Positions 47,554 to 60,899 of a stretch of 64,000 nucleotides of DNA are shown in pieces (within the stretch, counting starts at the first letter, position 1; each line of letters opens with the position of its first letter). Location of the stretch: NCBI GenBank assembly GCA_039000515.1, contig JBCFYV010000012.1:86768284-86832283 (forward strand). Direction: 5' to 3'. Source of the stretch: Timema cristinae. Taxonomy: Eukaryota > Arthropoda > Insecta > Phasmatodea > Timematidae. A program made the position numbers and the translations under genes. The notes under the pieces are model-generated. The model had not been told where the DNA came from, searched no databases, and saw nothing but the letters and a program-made list of their open reading frames with translations.

Positions 47554-50167
47554 CAGTTCAATTTCCAGCTATGAGCTGAGATTTGTGTGCCATTAAAAGA
47601 AAATCCTAATGTTAGATTGTAATGAGTACAGTTGTGTTGTTATTGTATGTGAACAATTATTTAGATACAAATTATGGATAACATTTACTTGTTAGAAATA
47701 TATAACACTGAGTAGTAAAATGGGACAATACCAGTTTCTTTATTCCAATTCTCGATTTCGATTATTAAAATTTTACCCTGATTCTTCGATACTTGATTCT
47801 TACTGTAATAGGCCTGAAATGAAGTGGGAACGACCATATTGGTTTACGTTAATAGAAACCAATATGGCTGCTGTGATAGGTAAACCTTTTTTACCAATTT
47901 GATTTTATTCAGGAAATTTCGATAAACGTCTATTAAATATTAATTATACTTTTAAAATATTTTTACAATCATTTTAATTTTGGCTCTAAAATTTTTAAAT
48001 AAACTTTACCTATAACATTATTATTATATTATTTAATTTGTGATAGTAAACTTGCAAATAAATCGTAATATAATATTTCCTAACACGGTTTTGGTATCCG
48101 TTAATAAGGAGGTTTATTTGTGTTTTTTCTCGAATACGTTGTGCTACCATGGTAAATATGTTTACATATTGAAGCAAACTATCAATTTTAGGTCTTTAAA
48201 TCTAATCAATGCTTTTATAAGTTTTACTATACAAATATATGGAATATTTAATGAAAAAATGTGTTACAAATAACCTTTAATATCCAATATTCATTACTCT
48301 CCTAATAAAGCATTCTTGTTCATTTGCATGCATCTTTAGGAATCTAGGCATCAAGAATCAAGGTATTTTCTCAATTCTTGATCCTCTCTATACCCTTAAG
48401 AATCGATAGGTATTAAGGAATCAAATTTCCCATCTTATTAGCTTTTATTACAGATATATTACAAAACTACAAAAAATAGTGTCACACTCTAGCATTTAAT
48501 ACTGATCATATCACTTGTTCTCTTCATTTTCTTGTATGATATTTAAAATAATACTAAAAATAAGGTACTTATAAATGGTAAGTTATGAATAAAAGAAATA
48601 GCTCGTTATTTGATTAAGGCCTATATATTCTTACATACATACTTTATAGTCTCAGATTTTTATGAAAAAGTATAAGAATATTATTTATATGTTAATACAA
48701 CATTGTCAAAAGTGCTACCACCAGTAAATTAACTTGGTACTTGGGTTTACTTTGCTAAGCCCAAACCATTTCAGTATATAAATACCGCCCCTGCCTCTCA
48801 ATTTACTTGCATAAGCAAGAATTTTACAGACTAACCGAATCACAACATTACAAACATATGTCAGCATTCCCTCTCCTTTCCTCACTCTATTCTTTCAAAG
48901 CAATATTTAAAAATGAAACCTATATGCTGGCAAAATTAGCGATGCCTGTACGTAAATAGAGTACTACGAGATTTCCCACTCTAACCCCTTAGCTGAAAAA
49001 GAGCTCTACTACATCACAAACTTAAGCAAACTAACATTTACCCTGGATCTGCTTGCGAGCCCCTCACACAATTAAGCCAAAATCAGAAATGAATTAAGTG
49101 CTAACACCATCGCCTCAAAACATTTTCAGTAGTTTTTTTTTTTTGCTAAAAAAAAAGGTAAAATTATTCAATTCTCCTTCCAACCTATCAAAGCATAATA
49201 TAGCTAAGAAAAGTGTCAGTTTGTAATATCATACAATTATGTCCCTAAATAAAAAATTATATAGCATTGTTTTATAATTCTGTCTGGAAATCCTATTTTA
49301 TCAACACTTTTATTAAGCTTAGTATGTATCATTAACTGGGGCTACTATGGGTGACTATGGTCAACAGAAATTTTTCCACAACAAAATAAGTTGGCTAAAC
49401 TGTTTATGACAATTGATAACCTATGCATATAATATTGATGACATTAGTATTCTGACCTCTGATATCTCTACACTATCTTGATTCCTGCTATGTATAGTGT
49501 TAATGTTTTATCTAATTGGTTTAGCTGTATTAGTTTTTTAACAAAAGTAATGCAAATATATTATTTTTAGGGTGTAACTATGCTCATAAAATGTTAACCA
49601 TATGTCTCAACAAAGTATTTTGAGAGGGTCCTAACCTTGACAAAGTTGTCTACCAGTATCATGTTTGCTGGCTCAGCATCAGGGACTCTTCTCCCCCCAT
49701 TTGTAATTTATAAGCCGAACATTTGTATGACCTTTGGGTGCTAGGTGGCCCACCTGGGACAAGGCATTCCTGCTTTAAAAATGGTTGGTATGACAGTGCA
49801 ACATTTGAAGATTTTGTTTTTCCTTTGCCCTTCCTTACATTAGGAAGTCTGTCGTCCCATTTCTCCCCAAAAGTGTTAGATGCATACAAAATCTACATCA
49901 CCTTCAAGTGTTGGCCTGCAAATTCCACACATCTCTATCATCCACTGTGTGTTGCTTTCTTTGCTCCACTGGAGTGATACTGGAGAGAAATATTGACAGA
50001 TTTCAAGCAGATGAGCTCAGGTAAAACTATTTGTCACAAAAGCACAGTTCCCTTTATTGATAAATTCTTAAATGGATGCAACGTTTACAGTTACCAAAAA
50101 AGCTCTGCAGGCTGGATTCTGAAAGTGCGGTTTATTTCCACTGAACCTTAATGAAGTTCTATTATGT
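47554..50167. other. Gene-free interval after E4
   Basis: AT-rich. A short hairpin (CCATATTGGTTT and AAACCAATATGG) lies at 47835-47868. No coding sequence supported. Confidence 0.5.
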
Positions 50168-52986
50168 TTGCCATGGGAAATAATACAGGTAGATGCTGAA
50201 GCACCTCAACCTACTTTTGTAGCAGAGAGCATGGCTGGAAACTTTTTGCAGTTTCCAAAAGAAATGCGACATTATAAAGGTGCCAGTGTTAATGCAGGCC
50301 AGAAGAAAATACTAAATAGAGAACCAGGGAAAAGTGTTTGTGTTGATGATAAAGTGATGCACCTCAAACTGGTGATTGGGTGCTGACACACTTTTTTGGA
50401 AATATAATTTTAAAAAAACATTTCATTGGCAAGGTCATTGATTAAGTATGAGCAAAGGGTCTGGTGAGTTGAAGTCTACTAGGAGGTACTTTATTTGGCC
50501 AGACAATCCAGATATTTAAATGATTTATGCACGACAAGTGGTGAAAACCATACCTGAACCTCTTGAAAAACAAAGGGGTTGGTTAATATTTCTTGTTAAA
50601 TTTGAAGGATTTAATGTAGGTAGGTAACATTCTTGATATATTTGTGTGAGATGTTGTGGGTGTTTCTTTTGGTTTTCATCTTATTTGGAATGGTGAATAT
50701 AAATGACAGGAAGATAATATGTCTGTAATAATGATTTTTTTCATTGAAATACTATGTAATATTTACACAAAAATACACAAATTTAAAGGCCATACTCACC
50801 CTTATGCCTACTCATGTTGACCATTTTCAAATTGTTCCATATTTTTTTAATGTGGTGTTGTGTGCTGACCATAGTGTCCCCAACTCGTGGGGTGACAAAA
50901 GTCACATATAAAAAAAACTATGGAAACTTATAGTAGCAAAAAATGCACACACACACACACACACATTTATAAAAGCTCAGACCATGCACTAAGCCGTGCA
51001 ATTTTTTATTTTGAAATAAATTAATATATAAGATATCTGGGATCAAAAACATGTCAATATTGACTATATTAACCCTGGTTAACGATGATGTCAACAACTT
51101 TAATAATTATGGTCATTTTCGGGAAATTAAGTTAAAATTATTCTCAGGGTTGTTATGCATAATCTTTAAAAATTAAATCAAAACAAATTTGAAGCTATGG
51201 ATTTTTTTAAATGAAAACCATGAATATTTTGGAAACAAAATATATCTTACTACTTCACTCTTAAAAATATATAAAATATAATTATATTTAAATTAAAAAT
51301 TGTTATAGATGGGAAATAGGAAGACACATTAGCCAGATCACAATATTATTGTGTTCCAAATATTTGGCATCTCTATGCTCAAAAGTACTTTGTTTTGTTT
51401 GAATCTACAATTCTTCATTTAGACAAGCCATAAATAATAAACAAATCATCATTGTTTACACACACTTATTACTATTCATTATAATTACAATATATATTAT
51501 CTTGTATAATTGTAACACTATTTACCTTCACAATCCAACTGTAGGTACATACTTAGTTTTGTTTGTATATAGTTCAATATTAAGATGTTTATTTCCTATG
51601 GTTTTTACTATCACCATGTAACAGTATGCAGCCTTATTTAAGAAACTAATTATTTTTATACATATTTTGATGCCATTGAATTTATCTTGACTTCCTCCAT
51701 GATTTTTAAACTTTAAAATGCAATAAAACCTATTTAGTGGTAAAAAGAAGGCAAATTTAACCAACATAATTATGAATTTACTTGGTATTTATAGAGCAAC
51801 TGCTTCTATCAGACACAAAAGGAAGTAACCAGAAATCATCTGGTCACTTATTTTCTTATATCATTTCATAACATTACTTGGTTGTTTATCTGGGAAATGC
51901 TACACTAAGGTTTTGGTCCCTCTCCCAACTAATTGTTTTAGTCTTTTGCAGTTAATCACTTTGACTTTACTTGAATTCATATGTACTTTAGTAATGACTT
52001 ATTGATTTAAAATTATTAAACTGCACAGTTCATTAATTGGTTTGTGTAAGATAATATTTCACATTGAGATTTTAGTTATTGGATTAATTTCCTAGCTGAA
52101 TTATAATTTGGATATAGATTGTCAAAAATGTAATTTGAATAATTTTTAAACACCCACATAATATCTTGTTAAGGATGCAAATAACAAAGCAGTATAGTAT
52201 CATAACTATGCTTCTTAAAAAGGTATTAAGCATTTTGCTTTAATGACCTGAAAGAAAATTAGATTAGTGACATTACTATTCATCTAAAAGGCATAATATA
52301 TTTAGGGACAAAAAATTTCAAGTTTTCTCGCCCAAATCAGATTCTAGAGGCCAATTTAATAATGGTTGCTATGTTTATTAATAAATAATGCAAAAAAGTT
52401 ATGTGGGGCACTTTAAAATTAAAAATTAATTTTGAGGATTATGTGTGTAAACCTACAGCCTTCCTTCTAAGTAGGGTATTTACAGTATCAAGTTAACATA
52501 CTGATAATTTTTGCTTTCCAAATTTGGTAATAATTAGAAATGAGCAGCAAGAAATAAGACAGCCTGATAAATTAACAATGTTTATTGATTAAAGTCTTAG
52601 TAAAGAAATGTATGTAACATTAAGAAGGATCGTTCAATATTTCAACATTTGGTCGTGTTATGTGACATTCATAATTTCAAAGTTCTCTAACGACTGATAC
52701 AACTTTGTTCAATTTTTGTGCATATAAATGAAATATCTTCTTTGACATTATGAGTGCTAATTAAACTGCACTTGTTTGGATGCAAGCTTTCTAAAGACAA
52801 AATATTGATTGATAGTTACAAGAAAAAACTAATTTATGAGCATCCTGTGAAGTATTGCATTTATTTATAGGATAAAGGTTAAAACTATATTTCTCTTACT
52901 TTCCCCACCGCCGGTGAAACAATGGAATGCTAAACTTGCCCTGACAAGAACTCCAAGAAACTGATCCCCCACAATTGTTCTTCCAG
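50168..52986 (+). other. Gene-free interval up to the E5 acceptor
   Basis: A 72-codon frame at 50168-50386 starts MPWEIIQVDAEAPQ and has a balanced composition, so it may be a fragment of an unrecognised element; I do not call it a gene. A (CA)n run lies at 50946-50965. The E5 acceptor is ATTGTTCTTCCAG. Confidence 0.45.
50946..50965. repeat. (CA)n microsatellite
   Basis: About 10 CA dinucleotides. Confidence 0.9.
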
Positions 52987-54544
52987 GTGGCCTCGGTCCA
53001 AACGACAACATTCATCTGCAAGGTGGAAAACTCTTGAAGATTCAATGGATATCAAGATTGAAGAACAGACTAACCATAACTGCGATTATTGTCATTCCCT
53101 ATTTGCTTGCAAGCGTGAACTAGGGGTGCATCTCGCCAGCACACACTCAAAGTTGGTGTTCCACTGTGACAAATGCAATGAGGTCATAGTCGATGGCAGT
53201 AAGAGTGAGTTTGTGAAGCACATGCAGGACCACAGTGAAGATGTTAAACACAATCAACCCTTGGACCATAAAAGTTTCCCTTTGAAATCTATTCGCGGAC
53301 TACCCAAAAATGTTAGTAGAACGAAACTCTTTAATTGTGATACATGTGGAAAGTGTTTTGTAAGGAAGTTTGACATGGAGAGACACTCAAAAATTCACAG
53401 GCATATTCGCCAAACCACTGTTAGTAATAATAGATATTCCTGTCCATTTTGTGATGAAATAATCAATAAGAAAACTGACTTACGTAAACATATTCATACA
53501 TTTCATGGTTCTAAAGATCTTCAAAACATGTTTGCAAAAAGAATTATTAAAGAAAGTGATGACCGTTTATTGAACACATCTGAGAGCGATGAAAACAAAA
53601 TAACAGAAAAATTAGAAACCACAAAGCAATCAAATAGTGGATTGTATCGATGTGGTAGTTGCTTAAAATCCTACTCAAGGAAGTATGACATGAAAAAACA
53701 TCTGTGTAAACATTTTGAAGATGAGAAACCAAGGGCCTGTAAAGAAAAGGTGCTGGTGGATGAAGATGGTGACTACAGCTATCTTTTGAGCCACACTAAA
53801 CTCCCAGCTGCAAAACGCAAGTCATCTCTTACTTCTGTTCCAGGAGAGGATGATAGTTTGTCTGATAACAGAGTGATGGTCGGAGATGTTGCGTTCTACC
53901 GCTGTGATAACTGTAACAAACATTTCCACTCACGTTATCTCTTTGTACGTCACCGGCGCATTCACACAGGAGAAAAGCCGTTCACATGTCATGTTTGTGG
54001 CAAGCAGTTTCGCATCACTGTCCAGCTTAACCGCCACATTCGTGATGTCCATGAGGGAATCAAGAACTATCCTTGTGATATCTGTGGCCGCAAATTTGCT
54101 AATAGTCATGCACGCAACGATCACCGCCGCATTCACACAGGAGAACGTCCCTGTGTGTGTCACCTCTGTGGCAAGGCATTTAAGACAAAGGCATCATTGT
54201 TTGTCCACTCAAAGTTTCATGTGGATGTGTTCCCACACAAGTGCTCACACTGTGAGCGTGGTTTCCGTATGCGGCAACAGCTTAATTCGCATGTGTTGCT
54301 ACACACAGGTGAGAAACCTCATAATTGCCAGTTTTGTAGCAAGAGTTTTCGGTTGAGTAAGACACTCAAGGATCATGTGCTTATACACATTAATAAAAGG
54401 AGCTATGAGTGTGCTGAGTGTGGCAAGCACTTTGCGCAGGAGCGTTACTTGAAGAACCATGCCAGGAGTCATCGTGTCAGGAGAGGTCAGGACATTCATT
54501 TGAATCCCGACACTTACACAGGACATCTGTTGGCTGACCAATAA
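52987..54544 (+). CDS. E5: terminal C2H2 zinc-finger exon, 12 fingers
   Basis: Starts at TGTTCTTCCAG|GTGG, same phase; the frame is open from the acceptor, 19 codons before the first ATG at 53045. It encodes about 518 residues. The N-terminal part contains MDIKIEE, a sumoylation-like motif at residue 23. Twelve fingers run from HNCDYC (about 53075) to YECAEC; the first five are separated by variable spacers and the last seven form a compact array. The compact array has TGEKP, DVHEGIKNY, TGERP, HVDVFPH and TGEKP linkers and ends with AQERYLKNH. It is closest to E3. The tail after the last finger (about 25 residues, ending LLADQ) has no recognisable domain. The reading frame is intact and GC content rises over the compact finger block, as in E3 and E6. 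Confidence 0.95.
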
Positions 54545-54581
54545 GACACTATATTACTACATACCATTCTACAGATTGGCC

Positions 54582-54587
54582 AATAAA
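54582..54587 (+). terminator. Candidate poly(A) signal of E5
   Basis: AATAAA only 38 bases after the stop; a second AATAAA is at 54827-54832 and may be the main one. Confidence 0.5.
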
Positions 54588-54832
54588 TCGATGTTATAAT
54601 TAGGTGTTCTGTGAAGATATGATATCTTTAAACATAATGTGATACAGGGATTGGAATACAGGTGATAAATCATTTTACTTTCAAGAAGAACTATCAAAAT
54701 TATTATAAAAACTTTACTGTGAAGTTGGTTATTCAAAAACCACAATATAATAATAGGATTGGAGGGGTTTATTTGTGATTTGCTTAACTATTCCATTTTA
54801 TTTTACAAACATAGTACTGTATGTTCAATAAA

Positions 54833-55931
54833 CCAAACATAATTTCAGGAGATAATGTATTCTTTAATAAGTCATAAAATATATATTTTCACAATATAAA
54901 TATAATATTGAAACTTTAATGGGTTCATAAATAACCGTCTCCACCACATTCTTTCCTGAGCCTTCTACCTCCAATTCCCCTATGCACCCAGCTCCTTGAT
55001 ATCTCCAACCACATCATTACTCCATCTCGTTCTTCCCTCCACCTGCCCCACAACCCCCCATATAAGTTTTTGAGTGCCAGGTATGCAATCCATGACAGGT
55101 TTCCGCCTTATTTCTGAGCAATGTGTTAAAATATACTCTTTTTTTGTGTGTGTTGGGGAGGAACATTTGGGTAGATTTTTTGTTATCTCAGTTGTTGTGA
55201 CATTTATCTAATCTTGAATTGTTAATGACGTTGGGGTTGGGAAAATTAAAAAAAAATTACATTGTCGTTTCTGTTGATATTGTTAAAACTGGAAATTGGA
55301 CCACCTGTGCAACATTTTCCCCACAGCTTTAACGTTCTTGATGACACTGGAATGTAACTTCCGAGGTAGCTCAATACTGACAAAACTTATTGAGGGATAA
55401 AACTCAGACACTCTGCATGTCTCATGGAGTGCTCTAAACCATTTGTATTATACCTAACCAATTTTCTCTTGAAATCCTTAATAGTTACTTGGACATGAAC
55501 CCTCTCAAAGCCCTTATGGAGATGCAAACTGACACCTTAGTGCTCTCAAGCCTAGCCATCACATGAGCATGTGTGTTGGTATCTTTTATTCTTTTTCTGA
55601 GATAAAAAAATGGCTGAAAATCACATCAACTATTAGTCACAATTTCTTTAGACTCTGTGTTCAAAAATTTTCTCTTGGTTAAGAGATTATGATTTTTTTG
55701 TGTGTTTGTTTACTAGTCTCATTTATCTTTTCCCTTCCCCCACCTATCTTACCACATTCCTCCACCCTTTTTATCCCCCCTCTTTACTGTCCATATATTT
55801 CACCAGGTATTTACTGAAGTATATTGATTTTTTTACTGTGGAATTTCCTGACGACTACAAACCAAATGGATATTTTATTTCCAAAATTGTCTTGCTATAA
55901 AGAGTCTTTACTTTCTATAAATGCTCTAGTA
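54833..55931. other. Mostly gene-free interval with a LINE scrap
   Basis: Besides the LINE fragment at 54915-55060 there is only AT-rich and pyrimidine-rich sequence. Confidence 0.5.
54915..55060 (-). mobile_element. Fragment of a LINE reverse-transcriptase C-terminus
   Basis: The minus strand translates with stops to RTRWSNDVVGDIKELGA and KAQERMWWRRL. This is the typical C-terminal R-W-x-D-D-V ... W-x-x-x-A-Q-x-R-x-x-W-R pattern of many LINE ORF2 proteins. Very short and broken. Confidence 0.55.
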
Positions 55932-57144
55932 CAGGGTGTCTACCAATACTGGAAATATTCATGATTTTATTTTTGATACTGGAAATAATTTAACTTTTGT
56001 CTACATTCTAAAAAAAATTTGTGTTTGGGTTTTATCATCTTAATTATAGAAATGTTAGGTAACTGCAATTATCTTTATTTCCAAGTAATTTTTATCAACA
56101 TAGTATGTGTTAGTTATTTTTCATTGAATATTCTGTATCTTTATTACTATATATTTATTAAACACATTCATTATCAAAAATATAACTTGTGGAAAGTATT
56201 GACTGTCAATGGGTGGTGGGGATAATAACTAGTTTTTGTGGTAGAGTAAACTCCCTGGCTGTAATCATTCTTTGAAATTGCACCACCAAGACTGATTACT
56301 TGTACCTCTAAAGTTCTACGAGTGCGGTGAAATAACATACTAATTTTGCCAGGAGAGGTATTTTAACGTACCTTCCAGCGTTATTTTACATGCCACATGG
56401 AACTGACGGCTTTACTTCCCCTTCGAAGGATATTGAGATATAATTTCTTATAGCTCAAGAAAAAACCTTCAACCTTTGTTGGGTTTGAACCCACAAACGT
56501 CGGGTCCTTAGGCGAGCACTTTACCCCAAACCACCGAGGTCGACGGTGGTATAGGTCATTTAAAAAATGTGGTGTGTGTGTATATGCACATGTATTAAAG
56601 ATGTGTCGAATCAACCTTTTTTCAAATCTGAAACTTCATTTTGCCATCAAATCCCTGATTAAAATTAAAATTTTGGAAAATATTGTAAGCATAAGTGTTT
56701 AACTTTCACAATAACTAGGATTTTTATTTCACTTGTGATTTTGTTTACATTAAATGGTAAATTAATGATCTGGGTTTAGGTGGTTAGGTTTTCCTATCAT
56801 TATTTTGGTTTTAACCCCAAGAAACTATTTAACTTTTTTAATACCTTTAAAATATAACTCAAACTTAGTACCTATTTAAAAAAATTATTATGATTTAGTC
56901 TTGAATCCATGAATACTCCTTGTATGTTATAGGGTCCCATCCTTAGTATATACTAGAATTTCTGCGTCAATATACTTGATTATTTATGTAAAAACGTTTA
57001 ACTATGACAGACCTAGGCCTACCCTAACTTTCTACCATTTTATGATTTTGAAAAGGGATTGTTTGTCTCTGAGTACCTTTAATATGTACTGGATTTCTTT
57101 AAAAAAAAATATACTGGAATTTATATAGTCAGGTAGACACCCTG
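55932..57144 (+). mobile_element. Complete non-autonomous TIR element, 1213 bp
   Basis: Inverted ends CAGGGTGTCTACC (55932-55944) and GGTAGACACCCTG (57132-57144) are perfect over 13 bases. Direct repeats TAGTA flank both sides (55927-55931 and 57145-57149), a likely 5-base target duplication, although TA or a partial 8-base duplication cannot be excluded. The interior has no transposase. It shares about 500 bases with the longer copy at 41270-42671. A tRNA-derived SINE is inserted inside at 56468-56545. Confidence 0.85.
56468..56545 (-). mobile_element. tRNA-like SINE head inside the TIR element
   Basis: The minus strand reads GTCGACCTCGGTGGTTTGGG with an A-box-like start and GGGTTCAAACCC as B box. 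It looks tRNA-like, but a good acceptor stem is not seen, so I call it a SINE. Confidence 0.6.
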
Positions 57145-58540
57145 TAGTAATTACTTTATCAAAATGGGGAAAATATCATTTCTCTTTTGAAAATAAAAAG
57201 TTTAAAATATGGTTGTTTTTCTACTCTGAAGTATCTTTCACATGTCAGACCAAACTGTAGCTAAGAATATTACTTATATCTTAGCATGAGGTTAGTTCCC
57301 CCTTAATCAATGTGATATTAAATACACCTGCTGATGAGTACTATTTGTTTTTGTCTGTATCCTAATGGTGGTTGCTAAGTAAAGAAGTAGAGAGGTTTTC
57401 TTTCTGAACCAACCTTAGAAATGTACTCTTCAGTTGAGTTTTAAGTGTGTTTCTTTGTGTCTATTAAGGTCTCTAAGGCTCTGCTCTTAGTTTTCATGTA
57501 TCAATGTAACAACAAAAAATTAATAAAATAATTAATAATCCTTCAAAATTTTGTTTATTTTAAACAATATTTTCTCCTCACAACACAACAAGCATAAAAT
57601 TATTTCAAATGCTGGGATGCTTTGAGATAATGTAATGGATTTTTATAATCCTTTTATTCCCCCTGCCAAGTATTTTTTAAACATTACAACACTAAAGCAA
57701 GGCTATTCAATTAGTGGCTTGTGGGCCACAACCAGCCCACCAAGCACTCTGAATTAAAAGTCCAGCCATCACTGGATATAATCTCATAAAATATTTTTGC
57801 GTTTGTCCTAGAACTATACATTTGGCTAAGAACTACTCTGAACCCTTATATCCTCCACACAGCTATGCACAACAGCAGACATCTCGCCAGGGCAGTTGAT
57901 ATTTACATGTCTTAGTCCAAGAGTTTTTTTATAGTAATGTTGTTAAAAATCTGTCAAATGAATTATAATAAATTGATTAGAAAATGTGTTAGTAAAGTCT
58001 TTTTATTAAAATTTAAATTAGAATATAGATAAATAAGAAACAATACATTAACCCCTTAAGGTTGTAATATTTTTCCACATAAGTGTAAATAATGGCAGAA
58101 ATTAAATGCATGTAAAAATAAGTTATTTTTGCATTTAAAAATAAATGTCTTTTGGCTTTTACTTTTATTTGAATCTATTGGTTTGTTTTAAATTTAATTA
58201 AATACTTTTTTAAATGTCACATACTGACACAAAACCACTTTAATTGTTCATTAGTGTATGATAAGTTTGTAGTACAATCACCTAGGCCTGACTATTTCAT
58301 CTTCTTTGCTGCTTGAATACACAATACACAATACTATTCATATTACTTCCCTCACTTAATTCAAATTCTGAATCCCATAATAGTTACTAATAAATAATTA
58401 TAAATCTTAATTTTTTCTTTTATAATAATGGTTGATATTACAAATTGAGGATTCCTCTACTTTTGATTCCCTTTCACCTTGTGTCAGAAGATTGTGTACT
58501 GCCATTAACCTGCTTTGGTGGCCGCACAATCTTAGTTGCT
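57145..58540. other. Gene-free interval
   Basis: AT-rich, nothing identified. Confidence 0.5.
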
Positions 58541-58745
58541 ACTTTCCTTGCAATGGACTAGACACCGAAGACTGGGAAATAGGGGTTCAATCCTGGTCGG
58601 GTGTGCTGACGGTGGGTTTTTTCTAAATGGTTGTCCACTCTCTTCCTCCACCCAGATGTGGGTGCACTTCTTCTAAATTCAACCTTCCTAATCCCAAACA
58701 CATGAATCTAATTAATACCTAGCCATATTAAGTAGTAAGACACAT
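58541..58745 (+). mobile_element. tRNA-derived SINE
   Basis: A-box-like CAATGGACTAGACACCGAAG, B-box-like GGGGTTCAATCC at about 58583-58594, and a 3' end with AAGTAGTAAGACACATC matching the shared SINE tail. Confidence 0.6.
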
Positions 58746-60740
58746 CTAAAAAAAGCCAATAGATGAAGACTATTTTCGATGTAAATCCACATCATCATCA
58801 GGTCTTCATGAAATAAACACAAACAAAGCATGGTAAACCACATTGCATAAATTAGAATACCTATGAAGTGATAGAAAACATAAAATAATTGTAAATAAAC
58901 AGGTTGAGAAATAAAAGGTTGGTTGTGAATCTAAGTAGAACTACCAACAAAAAGGCATATTTACCTAATTTAGATGAGGAATGTGTTGTTCCTCACTGCA
59001 TGACGGTGAACAAATGTTTTAAGAAAGAAAAATCTTATATATAAATGGCATGGCTGGACCAACTATGTACTATAACATCTGAACCAAAGATGATGAAATT
59101 AGTGATGTGATGAGTCAACAGATACCACAGATGTTGCTCAGTTCATCATATTACCGCATTATTTCCACAGCAGCAGTTTTTGTGAAGAATTTCCACTTAC
59201 TCTGGAAGAAAATACTAATAAACAAGCTATCTTTTAAAAAAATCATATTTTTTTTACGAAAACAAAATAGATCCCCAGAAGATTTGTCTCCTTATAACGG
59301 ATGGTGCTTTATAAATGACTGAAAGAGAAAGTGTTTTAGTTGCAAATTGACAGTTTTTCCCCCAAAAATGCAGTCCTTATACTGCATTATTCACCAAAGT
59401 GTAATGTACACCAAACTTTCATCTGACATAAATTATAACTATCGTGAAAATTGCTAAACATAATAGATACTACAATTTTTTCTTTGGAGTTTATATCAGG
59501 GAGATTAATTAATTTCCAAAATTACTTGTAATTCTTTATGCTTCATCAAAGAATGTTATCCCTTTACCTATTAATTTATTGGCTAAGCTGAAGAAAAACT
59601 TTTAAAGACCAATATAGAACTTCATCATTGATAAAGAAATGATGAAATTATAAATAAATAATGAAATTTTATTTTTAAGGGAGGAAATTTTTGTTTTCAC
59701 AACTTCTACCTCAAATTGGTTACTCTTTTCATTTCAAATTAATTGATCAGCAATCATCATTTGCATAGAGGGATCATTTTCAAAAACTAAGGATGGTACA
59801 GATTTGGATTGACATTGATTCAAACATGTTTCCAAATGGAAAAAAGATTGCTTTGTTCCTATTAACTAAGTTTGTGCGTATAACCTGAATGGGTAGTAAG
59901 ATGCAATGCTAATAATAGTAACTATGTTTGGGTCTATGTATGCTTGTGGATTATCCTTTTTGCATATGCAAGTGCAACACCAGGACCTCACTGGGAAATA
60001 AACGGCTAGCAGAGTGTCTCCAAAGAATCACTCTGACAATGTATGAACCAAATTTTTCCAAGTTGGTAATGAACCAGAATTGTCACTTTTTTCTGTTAGT
60101 GTTTTATATTATATTCATTTTAATGATTATTTATGTTTCGATGATTTTGACATGATTTACTTTTTCACATTTGCTAGTATTATTCTTTTACATTTAATAT
60201 CACTGAAATAGATCAATAAAATGTGTAACCAAATGTGCTTGTTAAGTTTCACTCTTTTCGCCCTTCTTAACTGCAAAAATATAATCTAATAACATTCAAA
60301 ACTATGGCCGCCAGACATTAAAATGTTTGAATAGTTCTGCTACACTAAAGCCTTATTAAAATTGATGAGACCGGGGCAATAACATAAAAATCCTCTTTTT
60401 CTTTTTTTAAATGTGTTAGTGCTGATTTCAGGTAGCTTACCTCTTGAACTACAAGCGGTTTTATAGTCAGTTGATATTTTGAGGATAGTTAAATCAACAA
60501 ATATTTTATTTATTTTAGCATGATTTACAGGATTTATAGACGTTTAAATAGTTAAAATAACCTAGTTAAGTATATGAGGGTTATCATGTGTTTGCCCCGA
60601 CCCCCTCAATTGTGAATGACTCTTTTTTTATCTACAGGATATAAGTATGTACTATTTTCTTTTTATATCAAGAGCTGGAAGGAGTACATTGATTCAACCA
60701 TGACATCAGAAGGTGTATATAACTGGCTAAAGTTTGATAT

Positions 60741-60743
<3 letters not shown>
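58746..60743. other. Gene-free interval with a SINE tail
   Basis: A solitary SINE 3' tail (GCGTATAACCTGAATGGGTA then AGTAAGATGCAATGCTAATA) lies at 59873-59920. Otherwise AT-rich with no coding sequence supported. Confidence 0.55.

Positions 60744-60786
<43 letters not shown>
60744..60786. repeat. T homopolymer, about 43 bases
   Basis: An uninterrupted T run; it may be the poly(A) tail of a minus-strand retroelement, possibly of the LINE remnant to its right. Confidence 0.9.
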
Positions 60787-60793
<7 letters not shown>

Positions 60794-60899
60794 GCAAAAA
60801 TATAAGCTACAAATAAGAAAGGAACAAAATCAACCATCATTAAAATTTAAATGATATGTATAAGGAAATGAAGGCAAAAGGCTTAGTGTACATACCTCT

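Noticed and set aside
50168..50386. 72-codon frame MPWEIIQ...
   Set aside because: No recognised domain, no splice or promoter support; kept only as a note in the interval entry.
53045..53047. ATG as the true start of E5
   Set aside because: The frame is open 19 codons further back to a strong acceptor in the same phase as the other five exons.
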